Below, in pieces: positions 8,404-17,071 of a DNA stretch of 34,851 nt. The notes below the pieces were generated by a model, which saw only the letters and a program-made list of their open reading frames with translations, made no database searches and was not told the DNA's origin. Position numbers and translations under genes: made by a program. The stretch is from Thiohalocapsa sp. Its GTDB lineage: Bacteria; Pseudomonadota; Gammaproteobacteria; Chromatiales; Chromatiaceae. Positions within the stretch are counted from its first letter, which is position 1. Each line of letters starts with the position of its first letter. The stretch is taken from the NCBI GenBank assembly GCA_021736785.1, contig JAIPFF010000056.1:1-34851 (forward strand). Reading direction: 5' to 3'.

Positions 8404-8642
8404 GGAGTCCGGGCTTCAGCCCCGGCCCGGGTCTGAACCGCCATCGCACGGGACGCGGCTGAAGCCGCGTACTCCGGCGCCTTGGAGTCCGGGGCTTTAG
8501 CCCCGGCGCGGGCCTGCGCGAGCAGCGCACGGAACGCGGCTGAAGCCGCGTACTCCGGCGCCTTGGAGTCCGGGGCTTTAGCCCCGGCGCAGGCCTGCGC
8601 GAGCATCGCACGGAACGCGACTGAAGCCGCGTACTCCGGCGA
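8404..8642. repeat. Three tandem 80-bp units of paired palindromes
   Basis: Units begin at 8404, 8484 and 8565 with GGAGTCC. Each holds two hairpins, one like CCGGGGCTTTAGCCCCGG and one GCGGCTGAAGCCGC, in a fixed order. The second and third units are almost identical. This is the layout of REP/BIME elements. Single relatives of the first hairpin occur at 21929 and 24357. Confidence 0.85.
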
Positions 8643-8843
8643 CGGCGGTTCGACCTCTGTGCATATGGGAGACGCCCAGCGGCGGGCGGCGGGCGGCGGC
8701 CGCGTCGACCGCGCTTGTGATTCAGTTCTTATTTCCGCCCGGCCGCAGCGGCTAGCATGCTGTATACGTATCGCGCGCGGCGCCGGCGCTCGCTTGTCTG
8801 CGCTGTCCGTGCCACGCGCTGCCGGCGGCCGTTCACCCGCCGC

Positions 8844-8930
8844 CGCTCGCGGCACGCGGCACGCGGCACGCAGCACGCAATACGAAGCTCGCAGCTCGCA
8901 GCTCGCAGCTCGCAGCTCGCAGCTCGCAGC
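8844..8930. repeat. Heptamer tandem array
   Basis: Twelve consecutive 7-base units: CGCTCGC, three GGCACGC, AGCACGC, AATACGA, then six perfect AGCTCGC (8886-8927) and a partial unit. It ends 23 bases before the start codon of the glycosyltransferase at 8954. All three frames are open through the perfect repeats. Confidence 0.9.
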
Positions 8931-8953
8931 ACCGAAAGCCCCCGGAGGACCCG

Positions 8954-10084
8954 ATGAAAGCGTTGATCCTATCGAATACCGGTTTCGGGCACGGGTCGCT
9001 GTATCCGTTCATCCATTACCGTGACGAGTTGAAGGCGCGCTTCGGGCTGATCTCGGAAGAACTGATCTCGGACGATATCCAAGAGAAGTTCCGGCAGGCC
9101 TGCGCGTTCGACGGCGAGCTGATCGTGCTGTCGGTGCCCTGGGATACGGACCGACACAAGCTGCACGATTTCTACCGAGAGCTCCGGCGCGAGCGCCCGG
9201 ACCAGCGCCTGGTCCATTTCGATTACGCCGACGGCAATCAGACGCCGTTCTTCGGCATCATGCCGTACATCGATTTATACCTGAAGCAGTACCTGAATAC
9301 GGATTGGAACGACTATCGCCAGCGCTTCCTGGGCGGCTCGAAGTTCATCGAGTATCTGGTCAGCATCGGCATGGCGAAGGACAGCATCCTATCGGAGGTT
9401 TGGACGGATCTGTTCCAGTCGGAATTGCAGCCGGAGCACGACGACAAGCTGATGCTCGGCTGGAACTTCGGCCTCTGGAAGCGAATGATCTACCTGGCCG
9501 AAGGGCGCAAGGACATTGTGCTGCTGGGTAAGGACAAACCGCAAAACTTCGCAAAGGCCAAGGCGAAGAGCGCGATGGATCTGCTCGGCGGCCGCAAGAA
9601 AAGCATCGATGCCTATTGCCGCGCGACCCTCTACGCGGGCTGGACCAAGAAGCACCGCGAATGGACCATCGCCGAGCTGAACAAGCTGGCCGATCAATAC
9701 AATATCGTCTCGTCGACGGCGAAAGTGTCGTTTTCCGAGTACTACCGCGAGATGTCACAAAGCCGAATCTTCGTGTCGCCGTCGGGCTGGTGCGAATACA
9801 CGCCCAAAGACTACGAGGCCATGTATTTCGGCGCCCTGCTGCTGAAGCCGTCGCTGGAGCACATCAAGACCGAGCCGGATGTCTGCTTCCCGAACGAGAC
9901 CTATGTGCCGCTGCGCTGGGACATGAGCGATATGCTCGAGAAGTGCAGCTACTACCTGGAGCACGAGGACGAGCGCGCGCGCATCGCCGAAAACGCCCGC
10001 AAAGCCTATGTGGACTACTACGCCGAGAAGCGACTGGTGGACCACATCGGCAAGATCCTGGGGAAGCTGGGGCTGGCGGCCTAA
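8954..10084 (+). CDS. Glycosyltransferase, GT-B like (CgeB/GT1_2-type)
   Basis: A 376-residue cytoplasmic protein starting MKALILSNTGFGHGSLYPFIHY at an ATG with a strong GGAGG site. The N-terminal half has a Rossmann-like start and the C-terminal half carries the signature of glycosyl transferases group 1: FVSPSGWCEYTPKDYEAMYFGALLLKP (about 275-302), with the acidic residue expected to contact the nucleotide sugar, and a final helix ENARKAYVDYYA. The donor and acceptor are not evident. It lies on the plus strand inside the ruv locus between ruvA and ruvB, preceded by two repeat arrays, and its codons look less extreme in GC than its neighbours; this suggests insertion into the locus. Confidence 0.7.
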   Translation: MKALILSNTGFGHGSLYPFIHYRDELKARFGLISEELISDDIQEKFRQACAFDGELIVLSVPWDTDRHKLHDFYRELRRERPDQRLVHFDYADGNQTPFFGIMPYIDLYLKQYLNTDWNDYRQRFLGGSKFIEYLVSIGMAKDSILSEVWTDLFQSELQPEHDDKLMLGWNFGLWKRMIYLAEGRKDIVLLGKDKPQNFAKAKAKSAMDLLGGRKKSIDAYCRATLYAGWTKKHREWTIAELNKLADQYNIVSSTAKVSFSEYYREMSQSRIFVSPSGWCEYTPKDYEAMYFGALLLKPSLEHIKTEPDVCFPNETYVPLRWDMSDMLEKCSYYLEHEDERARIAENARKAYVDYYAEKRLVDHIGKILGKLGLAA

Positions 10085-10282
10085 ACCCGGCTGTCGCACC
10101 CGTCTGGCGCACCCGTCCGGTCCCCCATCTGGGCCGCGCGGTAAGCCGCCCCCGGCCCGGACCATCCTTGCCTACTCCGGGCGGCCGCTTTCGCGTCTGC
10201 CTTCTGGGCGGCCTACCACAGGGTCCGAGCGCCTGCTCGGCCAGCGGCGAGGCAGAGCCTTGCGCTCAACGCGGCCATTCGC

Positions 10283-10894
10283 TCAAACCGGATTCACCGC
10301 CTTCAGCGCAGCGCGGATGATCTCCTCCGAGGACATATCGCCTTCGTCCGCAGCACGCGCCATGCGGTTCGCGTCGGCCGGCCTGTAACCCAGCGCGATC
10401 AATGCGCTGACGGCATCCGCAAGCGGGCTCTCGTCGGCGTTCCCGACAGCCTCCGCCGCACCGCGGACCAACGGCGCGCCGCTGCCGCCGAGGTCGGCCA
10501 ACCGGTCCTTCATCTCCATCACCAGCCGCTGGGCGGTCTTCTTGCCGATACCGGGCAGGCGGCTCAGAGCGGTGAGGTCTTCCTGCTCGATACAGAGCGC
10601 GAAGCGCTGCGCATCCATGCCCGACAGAATGGCCAGCGCCATTTTCGCGCCGACGCCGGTCACCTTGAGCAAGTTACGGAACAGCACGCGCTCGCGCTCG
10701 CGCAGAAAGCCGTACAGCACATGCGCGTCTTCACGCACCACGAGGTGCGTAATCAGCGTCACGCGCTCGCCCACGCCGGGCAGGTCGTAGAAAGCGGACA
10801 TCGGCACTTCGACCTCGTAGCCGACGCCGCCGACGTCGATCAGCACCTGTGGCGGGTGCTTGGCGACGAGCTCGCCCCGGAGCCTGCCGATCAT
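10283..10894 (-). CDS. ruvA: Holliday junction DNA-binding protein RuvA
   Basis: A 203-residue RuvA. It binds the four-way junction as a tetramer and loads RuvB. The start MIGRLRGELVAK is the family's conserved beginning, which fixes the ATG at 10894 although the frame is open further. The OB fold covers about 1-64, two helix-hairpin-helix motifs are visible (LLKVTGVGAKMALAIL and LSRLPGIGKKTAQRLV), and the C-terminal RuvB-contacting domain (SALIALGYRPADANRMAR) is complete. It lies 28 bases after ruvC, in one operon with it. Confidence 0.97.
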   Translation of the reverse strand: MIGRLRGELVAKHPPQVLIDVGGVGYEVEVPMSAFYDLPGVGERVTLITHLVVREDAHVLYGFLRERERVLFRNLLKVTGVGAKMALAILSGMDAQRFALCIEQEDLTALSRLPGIGKKTAQRLVMEMKDRLADLGGSGAPLVRGAAEAVGNADESPLADAVSALIALGYRPADANRMARAADEGDMSSEEIIRAALKAVNPV

Positions 10895-10922
10895 CGCCGT
10901 GTGACCCTGGTGCCGGCGGCAT

Positions 10923-11510
10923 TCAAGGCCGGAAGTCCCGCCACGAGGCCGCCGCGCGCTTGCGCGCGGGGATGCCCATGGAGTGAGCATGACACAGGGC
11001 GATGGCCAACGCGTCGGCCTCGTCCTCGCCGGGTGCGGTCTCCAGCGCGAGCAGGATTTTGACCATGTGCTGCACCTGGGACTTCTCCGCGCCGCCGCTG
11101 CCGACCACCGCCAGCTTGACGGACTTGGGGCTGTATTCGTGCACGACGACCCCGCCCTTGAGGCCCGCGCAAAGCACGGCACCGCGGGCCTGGCCGATCT
11201 TCAGCGCGGCGGTGGGGTCGCGGGCAAAGATGAGTTGCTCGACGGCCATCTCGTGAGGCTTGTGCTCTGCGACCACGGCCGCGATCCGATCGAAGATCAT
11301 CCCCAGGCGGTCGGGCCAAGGATGCTGCCCGACGCGGATGCAGCCGCTGGCAATGCAGACGCTGCGCTGACCATCGGTGTCGATCACGCCGAAGCCGGTG
11401 TTGCGCGAGCCCGGATCGATGCCGAGCACGCGGTGGCGCAGCCGGGCTTCGGCGCCGCCGGCCTGCGCGATGCCGGATGACCCGCCGGAACGATGAAAGG
11501 GCGGCTGCAT
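10923..11510 (-). CDS. ruvC: Holliday junction resolvase RuvC
   Basis: RuvC endonuclease, which cuts the junction symmetrically. The acidic catalytic set is present: D32 in GIDPGS, E91 in VEQLIFARD, and D163 and D166 in GEDEADALAI. The motif KSQVQHMVK is also conserved. The start is uncertain. Known RuvC proteins begin two to four residues before the GIDPGS strand (here a GTG at about 11426 would do that, giving about 167 residues), whereas in-frame ATGs occur at 11510 and 11531 and a TTG at 11537. I give the ATG at 11510 (195 residues). No convincing ribosome binding site separates the choices. It follows yebC closely and precedes ruvA by 28 bases. Confidence 0.95.
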   Translation of the reverse strand: MQPPFHRSGGSSGIAQAGGAEARLRHRVLGIDPGSRNTGFGVIDTDGQRSVCIASGCIRVGQHPWPDRLGMIFDRIAAVVAEHKPHEMAVEQLIFARDPTAALKIGQARGAVLCAGLKGGVVVHEYSPKSVKLAVVGSGGAEKSQVQHMVKILLALETAPGEDEADALAIALCHAHSMGIPARKRAAASWRDFRP

Positions 11511-11544
11511 AGGCGTATTGGCTCGGCTCATCCGCAAGGCGCGC

Positions 11545-12294
11545 TCAGGCGTCCAACGCGGCCATGATCTCGTCGGAGATATCGGCGTTGTTGTAGACCT
11601 CCTGCACGTCGTCCAGGTCTTCCAGCATATCGACCATTTTCAGCAGCTTCTCGGCAGTATCGCGGTCCAGTTCTGCTTCGGTGGAAGCACTGAAGGTCAC
11701 CTCGGAGATACTGGTATCGAAGCCGGCTTGGCTCAGCGCGTCGCAGACGGCGGAGAATTCTTCCGGCGTGGTGATGACATCGAGCGAGCCGTCGTCGTTG
11801 ACGAGGACATCCTCGGCGCCGGCCTCGAGCGCTGCCTCCATCACGGCATCCTCGTCGGTGCCGGGCTGGAAGCTGATGATGCCCTGCTTGGTGAACAGGT
11901 AGGCCACCGAGCCGCTGGTGCCCAGATTGCCGCCGTGCTTGGTGAAGGCATGGCGCACCTCGGAGGCGGTGCGGTTGCGGTTGTCGGTCATGCAGTCGAC
12001 GATGACGGCAACGCCGCCGGGGCCATAGCCCTCGTAGCGGATTTCTTCGTAATTGTCCGCCTCGTCGGCCCCCGCGCCGCGCTTGATGGCGCGGTCGATG
12101 GTGTCCTTCGGCATGTTCGCGGCCAGCGCCTTGTCCATCGCCAGGCGCAAACGCGGGTTGGCGCCGGGGTCGCCGCCGCCTTCCCGCGCCGAGATGGTCA
12201 CTTCGCGGATCAGCTTGGTCCAGATCTTCCCGCGCTTTTTGTCCTGGGCCGCCTTGCGATGCTTGATGTTGGCCCATTTACTATGTCCGGCCAT
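11545..12294 (-). CDS. yebC: YebC/TACO1 family protein
   Basis: A 249-residue YebC, starting with the hallmark [18 protein letters not shown] after GAGGAG. Conserved motifs include [36 protein letters not shown] and the acidic [16 protein letters not shown] near the end. Older annotation calls these proteins transcriptional regulators; more recent work on the YebC/TACO1 family ties them to translation through proline stretches. It heads the yebC-ruvC-ruvA run on the minus strand, a standard order. Confidence 0.96.
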   Translation of the reverse strand: MAGHSKWANIKHRKAAQDKKRGKIWTKLIREVTISAREGGGDPGANPRLRLAMDKALAANMPKDTIDRAIKRGAGADEADNYEEIRYEGYGPGGVAVIVDCMTDNRNRTASEVRHAFTKHGGNLGTSGSVAYLFTKQGIISFQPGTDEDAVMEAALEAGAEDVLVNDDGSLDVITTPEEFSAVCDALSQAGFDTSISEVTFSASTEAELDRDTAEKLLKMVDMLEDLDDVQEVYNNADISDEIMAALDA

Positions 12295-12737
12295 GAGACT
12301 CCTCGTGCTCGGATGCTGCGTTGATCGGCAGCCGCAATCGGCTGCGCCGGTTGATGGTCGAATTTCGGGGTTCGCCCCATAGGGCACCCGGGCGGAGCCG
12401 GCACTCGGGCATCGAGAAGATGCCGCCTCCGGCCCGCGACATGACGGCTAGTCTACCATCGCGGCCCGCCGGCTCGGCGCGAACAGCAGGCAAACGCGTG
12501 CGCCCGGCGCCGATTCGGCGCGATTGCGAGTCCGCCGGGGAAATTTCGTTTCTTTACGCTGTCCCGTGAATACCGGAGAATCACGGCTTTCGGCGCGCCG
12601 TCATCCTCGCCGACTCCGGATCGACAGCCGATGCCGGGGCAACCCGATCCCGACGCCGCAGCCCGGTCCCGGGTGGCCCGCCCTCGCAAACGACCCAGCG
12701 CACGCAGCCAAGCCGTAAGCCCGGAGGACGTCTTCCC
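12295..12737. other. Divergent intergenic region yebC / zapD
   Basis: No gene is seen. It should hold the yebC promoter (minus) and the zapD promoter (plus). A relatively AT-rich patch at about 12540-12575 is the most promoter-like part, but no clear -35/-10 pair stands out. GGAGG (12723-12727) is the zapD ribosome binding site. Confidence 0.35.
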
Positions 12738-13505
12738 GTGTCCAATCATCAGATCTTCGAGCATCCGCTGAACGAGCGCATCCGCACCTTCCTGCGCATG
12801 GAGCATCTGTTCGAGAAGCTCGATTACTTTCTGCCCCAGCAGCAGGACTGGGGGACGCGCGCGGCCGTGGAGGCGCTGCTCGACATCCTTTCGATCACCG
12901 CGCGGTCCGATATAAAGGCGGAGCTGCTGAAGGAGATCGACCGCAACCTGTCGACACTGGTGCGCCTGGGCAACCAGCCGGGCGTCGACCGCTCGACGCT
13001 GCAACAAGTGATCAGCGAATTGGAGTATGCCGCAAGCGGCATCCATCGCATGACCGGCCCCATCGGCGCCGACGCGCGCGAAGACGATTTCCTGAAGGGT
13101 GTCGCCCAGCGCAGCAGCATCCCGGGCGGCGCCTGCAGCTTCGATTTGCCCTACTTCCATCATTTTCTGATCCAGCCGCCGGAACAGCGCCTGGAGCGTC
13201 TGCAGGGATGGCTGGAGGGCATGTTGCCGGTCAGTCAGGCCATTCGACTGGTGCTCTCGCTGGCGCGCACCAGCGCCGATCCGCGCAACCTCGTGGCCGA
13301 GGGCGGCTTCTTCCAGGAGGCCTTGGACCCGCAGGCACCGGCGCAGCTGGTTCGGGTGGGTCTCGATCCGTCGCTGCCCTTGTTCCCTGAGATCAGCGGC
13401 CACAAGAATCGGTTCAGTATCCGCTTTCTGCAGGTCAACGGCACCGCCAAGCCGGCCCCATACCGAGACGACGTCGACTTTGCGCTGACCTGCTGCGTGT
13501 TCTGA
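12738..13505 (+). CDS. zapD: Cell division protein ZapD
   Basis: A 255-residue ZapD (formerly YacF, DUF1342), a cytoplasmic protein that crosslinks FtsZ filaments in the division ring. The alpha-helical N-terminal half starts [23 protein letters not shown], the typical opening of the family. The beta C-terminal half has [11 protein letters not shown] and [11 protein letters not shown] at the very end. The start is GTG, supported by GGAGG ten bases upstream. It sits 25 bases before yacG, the usual gammaproteobacterial pairing, but coaE, often next to them, is not here. Confidence 0.96.
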   Translation: MSNHQIFEHPLNERIRTFLRMEHLFEKLDYFLPQQQDWGTRAAVEALLDILSITARSDIKAELLKEIDRNLSTLVRLGNQPGVDRSTLQQVISELEYAASGIHRMTGPIGADAREDDFLKGVAQRSSIPGGACSFDLPYFHHFLIQPPEQRLERLQGWLEGMLPVSQAIRLVLSLARTSADPRNLVAEGGFFQEALDPQAPAQLVRVGLDPSLPLFPEISGHKNRFSIRFLQVNGTAKPAPYRDDVDFALTCCVF

Positions 13506-13530
13506 GCAACCCACCGCTTTTCGAGACCGC

Positions 13531-13749
13531 ATGAGCAAGACCGTCAACTGCCCCACCTGCGGCCGGCAGGTTCGCTGGGAGCCGGCCTCCACCTATCGCC
13601 CGTTCTGCAGCGAGCGCTGCAGGCTGATCGACCTCGGCGACTGGCTGGACGAAAGCCACCGCATTTCCGAGCCTGCCGACGGCCGGCTCGCAGACGACTG
13701 GGGCAGCGAGCCCCAGGACGACGAGACGGCAGGCAGGCCGCATCACTGA
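13531..13749 (+). CDS. yacG: DNA gyrase inhibitor YacG (zinc finger)
   Basis: A 72-residue YacG. Four cysteines, C7 and C10 (NCPTCGR) and C26 and C30 (PFCSERC), should bind one zinc ion, and [15 protein letters not shown] is the conserved helix that follows. Members bind GyrB and block DNA binding by gyrase. It forms an operon with zapD (25-base gap). The C-terminal tail is acidic and variable, as in the family. Confidence 0.95.
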   Translation: MSKTVNCPTCGRQVRWEPASTYRPFCSERCRLIDLGDWLDESHRISEPADGRLADDWGSEPQDDETAGRPHH

Positions 13750-13968
13750 GGCGCCGAGCGGCCCGGGCGCCGCATCGCGCGCAAGCCTTGCCGCAATACG
13801 CCACGGCCGCCCGCGGCGCCGGCACACGCCGGCGCGGCCATCAAGCGCCCTTCGCCGCGCGGCCGTGGTCAGCTCGAAGCACCGGCGACGCGCGTCGACA
13901 CATGGCCCCGCCGTCGTACTTTGCCCCGACCACCACCGAAAAAGACCCCACCCGAGGAGAGCCCAAAG

Positions 13969-14682
13969 ATGCCCACATCCCCCGTTGCCGTCGTCACCGG
14001 CGCCTACCGCGGCCTCGGTCTCGAAACCTGCAAGCAGCTCGCCGAGCAAGGCTATCGCGTGGTGCTGACCGCCCGCCGCGAGGCGGAGGGCAAGGCCGCG
14101 GCCGCCAGACTTTCCGGCGCCGGCTTGGACGTGCGCTTCCACCCGCTCGACGTCGGCGACGAGACATCGGTACAGGCGCTGGTCGACCTGTTGAAGACCG
14201 AGCTCGGCGGCCTGGATGTGCTGGTGAACAACGCCGGCATCTTTCCTGACCCGGGGCCGGGTGCACCCGAGTCCAGCGTGTTCGAGGCCGATCTCGACAG
14301 CATCCGCCGCGCGTTCGAGATCAATACGCTGGCGGCGTTGCGCCTTTGCCAGCGGCTGATACCGCTGATGGATGGCTCGGGCCGGGTGGTCAACGTCTCC
14401 TCCGGCATGGGCCAGCTCGGCGACATGAACGGCTGCTGCCCGGCCTATCGGCTGTCGAAGACGGCCCTGAACGCCGTCACGCGGATCTTCGCCGACGAGC
14501 TCCAAGGCACCGGGATCAAGGTCAACTCGGTCTGTCCGGGCTGGGTCCGCACGGACATGGGCGGAGCCAACGCGACCCTCTCCATCGAGGACGGCGCGAA
14601 AGGCATCGTCTGGGCCGCGACGCTGCCGGAGAACGGACCGAGCGGCGGCTTCTTCCGCCACGGCGAGCCGATCCCTTGGTAG
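13969..14682 (+). CDS. Short-chain dehydrogenase/reductase
   Basis: A 237-residue classical SDR using NAD(P)H. Motifs in order: TGAYRGLG (10-17) for the dinucleotide, NNAG (87-90), the catalytic serine in VSSG (143-146), and YRLSK with Y160 and K164. The ATG at 13969 was chosen because GAGGAG lies just upstream and the Rossmann strand begins at once; the frame is open upstream to 13921. It resembles carbonyl reductase-type SDRs (R in the TARRE stretch after the second strand suggests NADPH). The substrate is unknown. It stands alone, about 220 bases after yacG. Confidence 0.88.
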   Translation: MPTSPVAVVTGAYRGLGLETCKQLAEQGYRVVLTARREAEGKAAAARLSGAGLDVRFHPLDVGDETSVQALVDLLKTELGGLDVLVNNAGIFPDPGPGAPESSVFEADLDSIRRAFEINTLAALRLCQRLIPLMDGSGRVVNVSSGMGQLGDMNGCCPAYRLSKTALNAVTRIFADELQGTGIKVNSVCPGWVRTDMGGANATLSIEDGAKGIVWAATLPENGPSGGFFRHGEPIPW

Positions 14683-14902
14683 CGCCCGCCTGTTAACCCA
14701 GCAGCGTCTATCGCAGCCGTACCCGCGGACCGCGGCTTGCGCTGCGCATCCGCGAGCGGCGTCTCGGCTACCGCGGGGCCGCGCTGCACGGGCGAACGGC
14801 CGTCAACCGGCCTTCCGGGCGCGCTCGGGCAACCATCGCCGGCAATTGACAGCCCGTTCGCTCCCGTTCGGAGCAAAAGCCGGCAAAGTAGCGACACCCG
14901 CT

Positions 14903-15886
14903 CTAAGCCACCCGATTCCGCCGCTCCCCTGCCGCGAATGCCGCGATATTGGCCGCCACCTCGTCCATGAGCCGCTGGCGAGCCTCGCGGCTGGCCCAGG
15001 CCACATGGGGCGTGACGATGAGGTTCGGGATATCTCGCGCCAGCAGCGGATGATCCGGAGGCGGCGGCTCGACGCCGAGCGTATCGACCGCGGCGGCGCC
15101 GATCACGCCGCTGCGAAGCGCATCGGCCAGCGCATGCTCGTCGACGATGCCGCCGCGCGCGGTGTTGATCAGCAGCGCGTCGCGGCGCATCAGCCGGAGC
15201 TCCTCGGCGCCGATGAGATTGCGGGTGTTGCCGGCGAGCGGGCAGTGCAGCGAGAGCACGTCCACCTCCGGGAGCAGCGCGTGCAGCGGCAAGCGACCGG
15301 GTGCGGGCGGCCCGCCCGGACGCTCGGCGATCAGCACCTGCATACCCAGCGCCCGCGCCGCCTCGGCCACACCGCGTCCGAGCTCGCCGTAGCCGACGAT
15401 GCCGAGGCGCCGCCCGGCCAGTTCGTGCACCGGGTGTGCCAGCAGGCAAAAGTGCTCGCTCGCCGACCAGTGGCCCGCGCGCACCGAGGCGATCTGCGAC
15501 TCGAGCGACGTCGCCCGGCGCAGCATCAGCGCGACAACATGTTGGACGACGGAGGGCGTCGCATAGCCGACGACGTTGGCGACGGCGACACCGTGCGCGC
15601 GGGCCGCGTCGAGATCCACGTTGTTGGTACCGGTGGCGGCGATGCAGACCAGCCTCAGTCGCGGTGCCGCGGCGAAATGCCCCCCGTCGAGCACGACCTT
15701 GTTGCTGACGACGACCTCCGCACGGGCGATGCGCGCCGCGGTGAGCGGCGGCGGCGTGGCCGGATGGCGGCTCCAGTGCTCGCAGACGAGCGCCAGCGCC
15801 GCCAGGTCCAGATCGGCCCGGTCGATGCTCCCGAGGTCGAGTATGACTCCATCGGCCAGCGTTCGCCGCGAGCCCGATTTAGGCAT
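14903..15886 (-). CDS. D-2-hydroxyacid dehydrogenase (glycerate dehydrogenase-like)
   Basis: A 327-residue NAD-dependent D-2-hydroxyacid dehydrogenase. The nucleotide-binding GYGELGRG lies at 165-172, and the catalytic triad is visible as R244 (NTARGGIVDE), E273 (LGVEPPP) and H294 (VTPHVAWAS). The substrate-loop NNVDLDAAR and VGYATPSVVQHV fit hydroxypyruvate/glycerate dehydrogenases such as HprA. The likely reaction, inferred, is reduction of hydroxypyruvate or glyoxylate. The ATG at 15886 gives the family length; the frame is open to 16033 with non-conserved sequence. It ends about 220 bases from the convergent SDR gene. Confidence 0.88.
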   Translation of the reverse strand: MPKSGSRRTLADGVILDLGSIDRADLDLAALALVCEHWSRHPATPPPLTAARIARAEVVVSNKVVLDGGHFAAAPRLRLVCIAATGTNNVDLDAARAHGVAVANVVGYATPSVVQHVVALMLRRATSLESQIASVRAGHWSASEHFCLLAHPVHELAGRRLGIVGYGELGRGVAEAARALGMQVLIAERPGGPPAPGRLPLHALLPEVDVLSLHCPLAGNTRNLIGAEELRLMRRDALLINTARGGIVDEHALADALRSGVIGAAAVDTLGVEPPPPDHPLLARDIPNLIVTPHVAWASREARQRLMDEVAANIAAFAAGERRNRVA

Positions 15887-16056
15887 GTCGGATTGATCTC
15901 CGTTCGGTTGTGGGCCGGGATCCGTTACCGGACTCGGACGTTTACGGCTATCCTGGAATCGTGTCCGGCGTCCGGCGCGGACGCTGCCTGCCGACACATG
16001 CTTTTCGGAGCGCAAAGACTCCGGCGCGAACATACAACAACGAAGGAGGAGGCCGC

Positions 16057-16287
16057 ATGAGCGACGTCATCGACCCGGTTATCCTGAATTTTCTCTACGC
16101 CTTTATGGGCGGCATGCTGACCCTGCTGTTCATGTGGCTCGGCTGCAAAATCTTCGGCCATATCGTCGACTTCGACGTCCAGGCGGAGCTGGCCCGCGGC
16201 AATCAGGCGGTCGGCCTGATGGTCATGGGGATCTTCGTCGGCATCGGCGTCGCGATGGGCCTGGTGATCGGAATGGGCCTCAACTGA
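16057..16287 (+). CDS. Small DUF350 membrane protein
   Basis: A 76-residue inner-membrane protein with two predicted transmembrane helices (about 9-33 and 50-73). The second helix, with NQAVGLMVMGIFVGIGVAMG, is typical of DUF350. Many DUF350 proteins carry two such repeats (four helices); this has one, so it may act as a dimer. The function of DUF350 is unknown. GGAGGAGG precedes the ATG. Its TGA overlaps the ATG of the next gene (TGATG), so the two are translationally coupled, which ties it to a cell-wall lytic enzyme. Confidence 0.8.
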   Translation: MSDVIDPVILNFLYAFMGGMLTLLFMWLGCKIFGHIVDFDVQAELARGNQAVGLMVMGIFVGIGVAMGLVIGMGLN

Positions 16288-16958
16288 TGCCCTGGCGTCA
16301 CGCTGCGCGGGCGGACCGCGCCTGCGATAGAGCGGGGCGTCATCGCGTGCTGCGCCGACTTCCGGGAGGGCGCCTGGCGCGGGGCCCGGCGTGGTTGCTG
16401 CTGGCGCCGGCACTGGCAACGGCGGCCGTTTCGCTGGAGCACGTCGATCATAAGCAGTGGACCACGCAGTACGACACCCACTTCAAGAAGTACTCCAAGC
16501 GCTATTTCGGTCCCGGCTTCGACTGGCGCTGGTTCAAGGCCCAAGCGATCGCGGAGTCGAATCTGCGGGCCAACGCGCGCAATCCGAGCGGTGCGACCGG
16601 CATCATGCAGATCCTGCCCAGCACCTTCCGGGAGATCCGCGGCAAGAATCCGAGCTTCCTGAGCCTGCACGAACCGCGCTGGAATATCGCCGCCGGTATC
16701 TACTACGACCGCTATCTGTACGAGCGCTGGCACAAGCGCGTCGGGAAGTTCGAAGAGCACCTGGACTACACCTTCGCCAGCTACAACGCCGGCTTCGGGC
16801 GCATCAGTAAGGCCTTCCGCAAGGCCGGCGGCAGCGACGGCGAACCACTGCCCTGGAATCAGGTGGCGGCGCATTCGCCGGGCGAGACGCGCCACTACGT
16901 GAAGAAGATCCGCGGACTGATGCGCCACGCGCAGCCGCGGCTGGCGGCCTCCGACTAA
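16287..16958 (+). CDS. Membrane-anchored lytic transglycosylase (SLT domain)
   Basis: A 223-residue protein with an arginine-rich start, one hydrophobic segment at about 35-49 that could be a signal anchor, and a C-terminal SLT domain. The catalytic glutamate is E90 in AIAESNLRANA, followed by GATGIMQILPSTF (102-114) and SYNAG (165-169), the order seen in MltC/MltE/MltF-type enzymes. Such enzymes cut peptidoglycan glycan chains to form 1,6-anhydro ends. The ATG overlaps the DUF350 stop by one base. The long N-terminus before the hydrophobic segment is unusual and a later start (for example GTG at 16347) is possible. No accessory binding domain is visible. Confidence 0.83.
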   Translation: MPWRHAARADRACDRAGRHRVLRRLPGGRLARGPAWLLLAPALATAAVSLEHVDHKQWTTQYDTHFKKYSKRYFGPGFDWRWFKAQAIAESNLRANARNPSGATGIMQILPSTFREIRGKNPSFLSLHEPRWNIAAGIYYDRYLYERWHKRVGKFEEHLDYTFASYNAGFGRISKAFRKAGGSDGEPLPWNQVAAHSPGETRHYVKKIRGLMRHAQPRLAASD

Positions 16959-17071
16959 CCACCGCGGACCGGCGCGTCGTTGCAACGGCGCACGATCCCC
17001 GCGACCCGAGGTACTCGGATATCGACACCGGTCGGGCGCGGCACTGCCTCGCCGCGCCCGGCCGGTGTGTC

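Larger units (their letters stand above)
8347..8953. other. Repeat-rich spacer between ruvB and a glycosyltransferase
   Basis: The stretch holds a three-unit palindrome array (8404-8642) and a heptamer array (8844-8930). It must contain the ruvB promoter (minus) and the glycosyltransferase promoter (plus). A weak plus-strand ORF (ATG 8757, TGA 8955-8957, 66 residues) runs through the heptamers and ends in an ATGA overlap with the next gene; its arginine-rich product looks non-biological. Confidence 0.5.

Noticed and set aside
7363-8436. Plus-strand open frame of 357 codons over ruvB
   Set aside because: It is the antisense shadow of ruvB; high-GC genes often leave such frames, and the product resembles nothing.
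8404-8642. CRISPR array
   Set aside because: The three units are repeated throughout their length with no variable spacers, and no cas genes are near.
10085-10282. Terminator between the glycosyltransferase and ruvA
   Set aside because: GC-rich inverted pieces occur but no T-run follows, so no intrinsic terminator can be supported.
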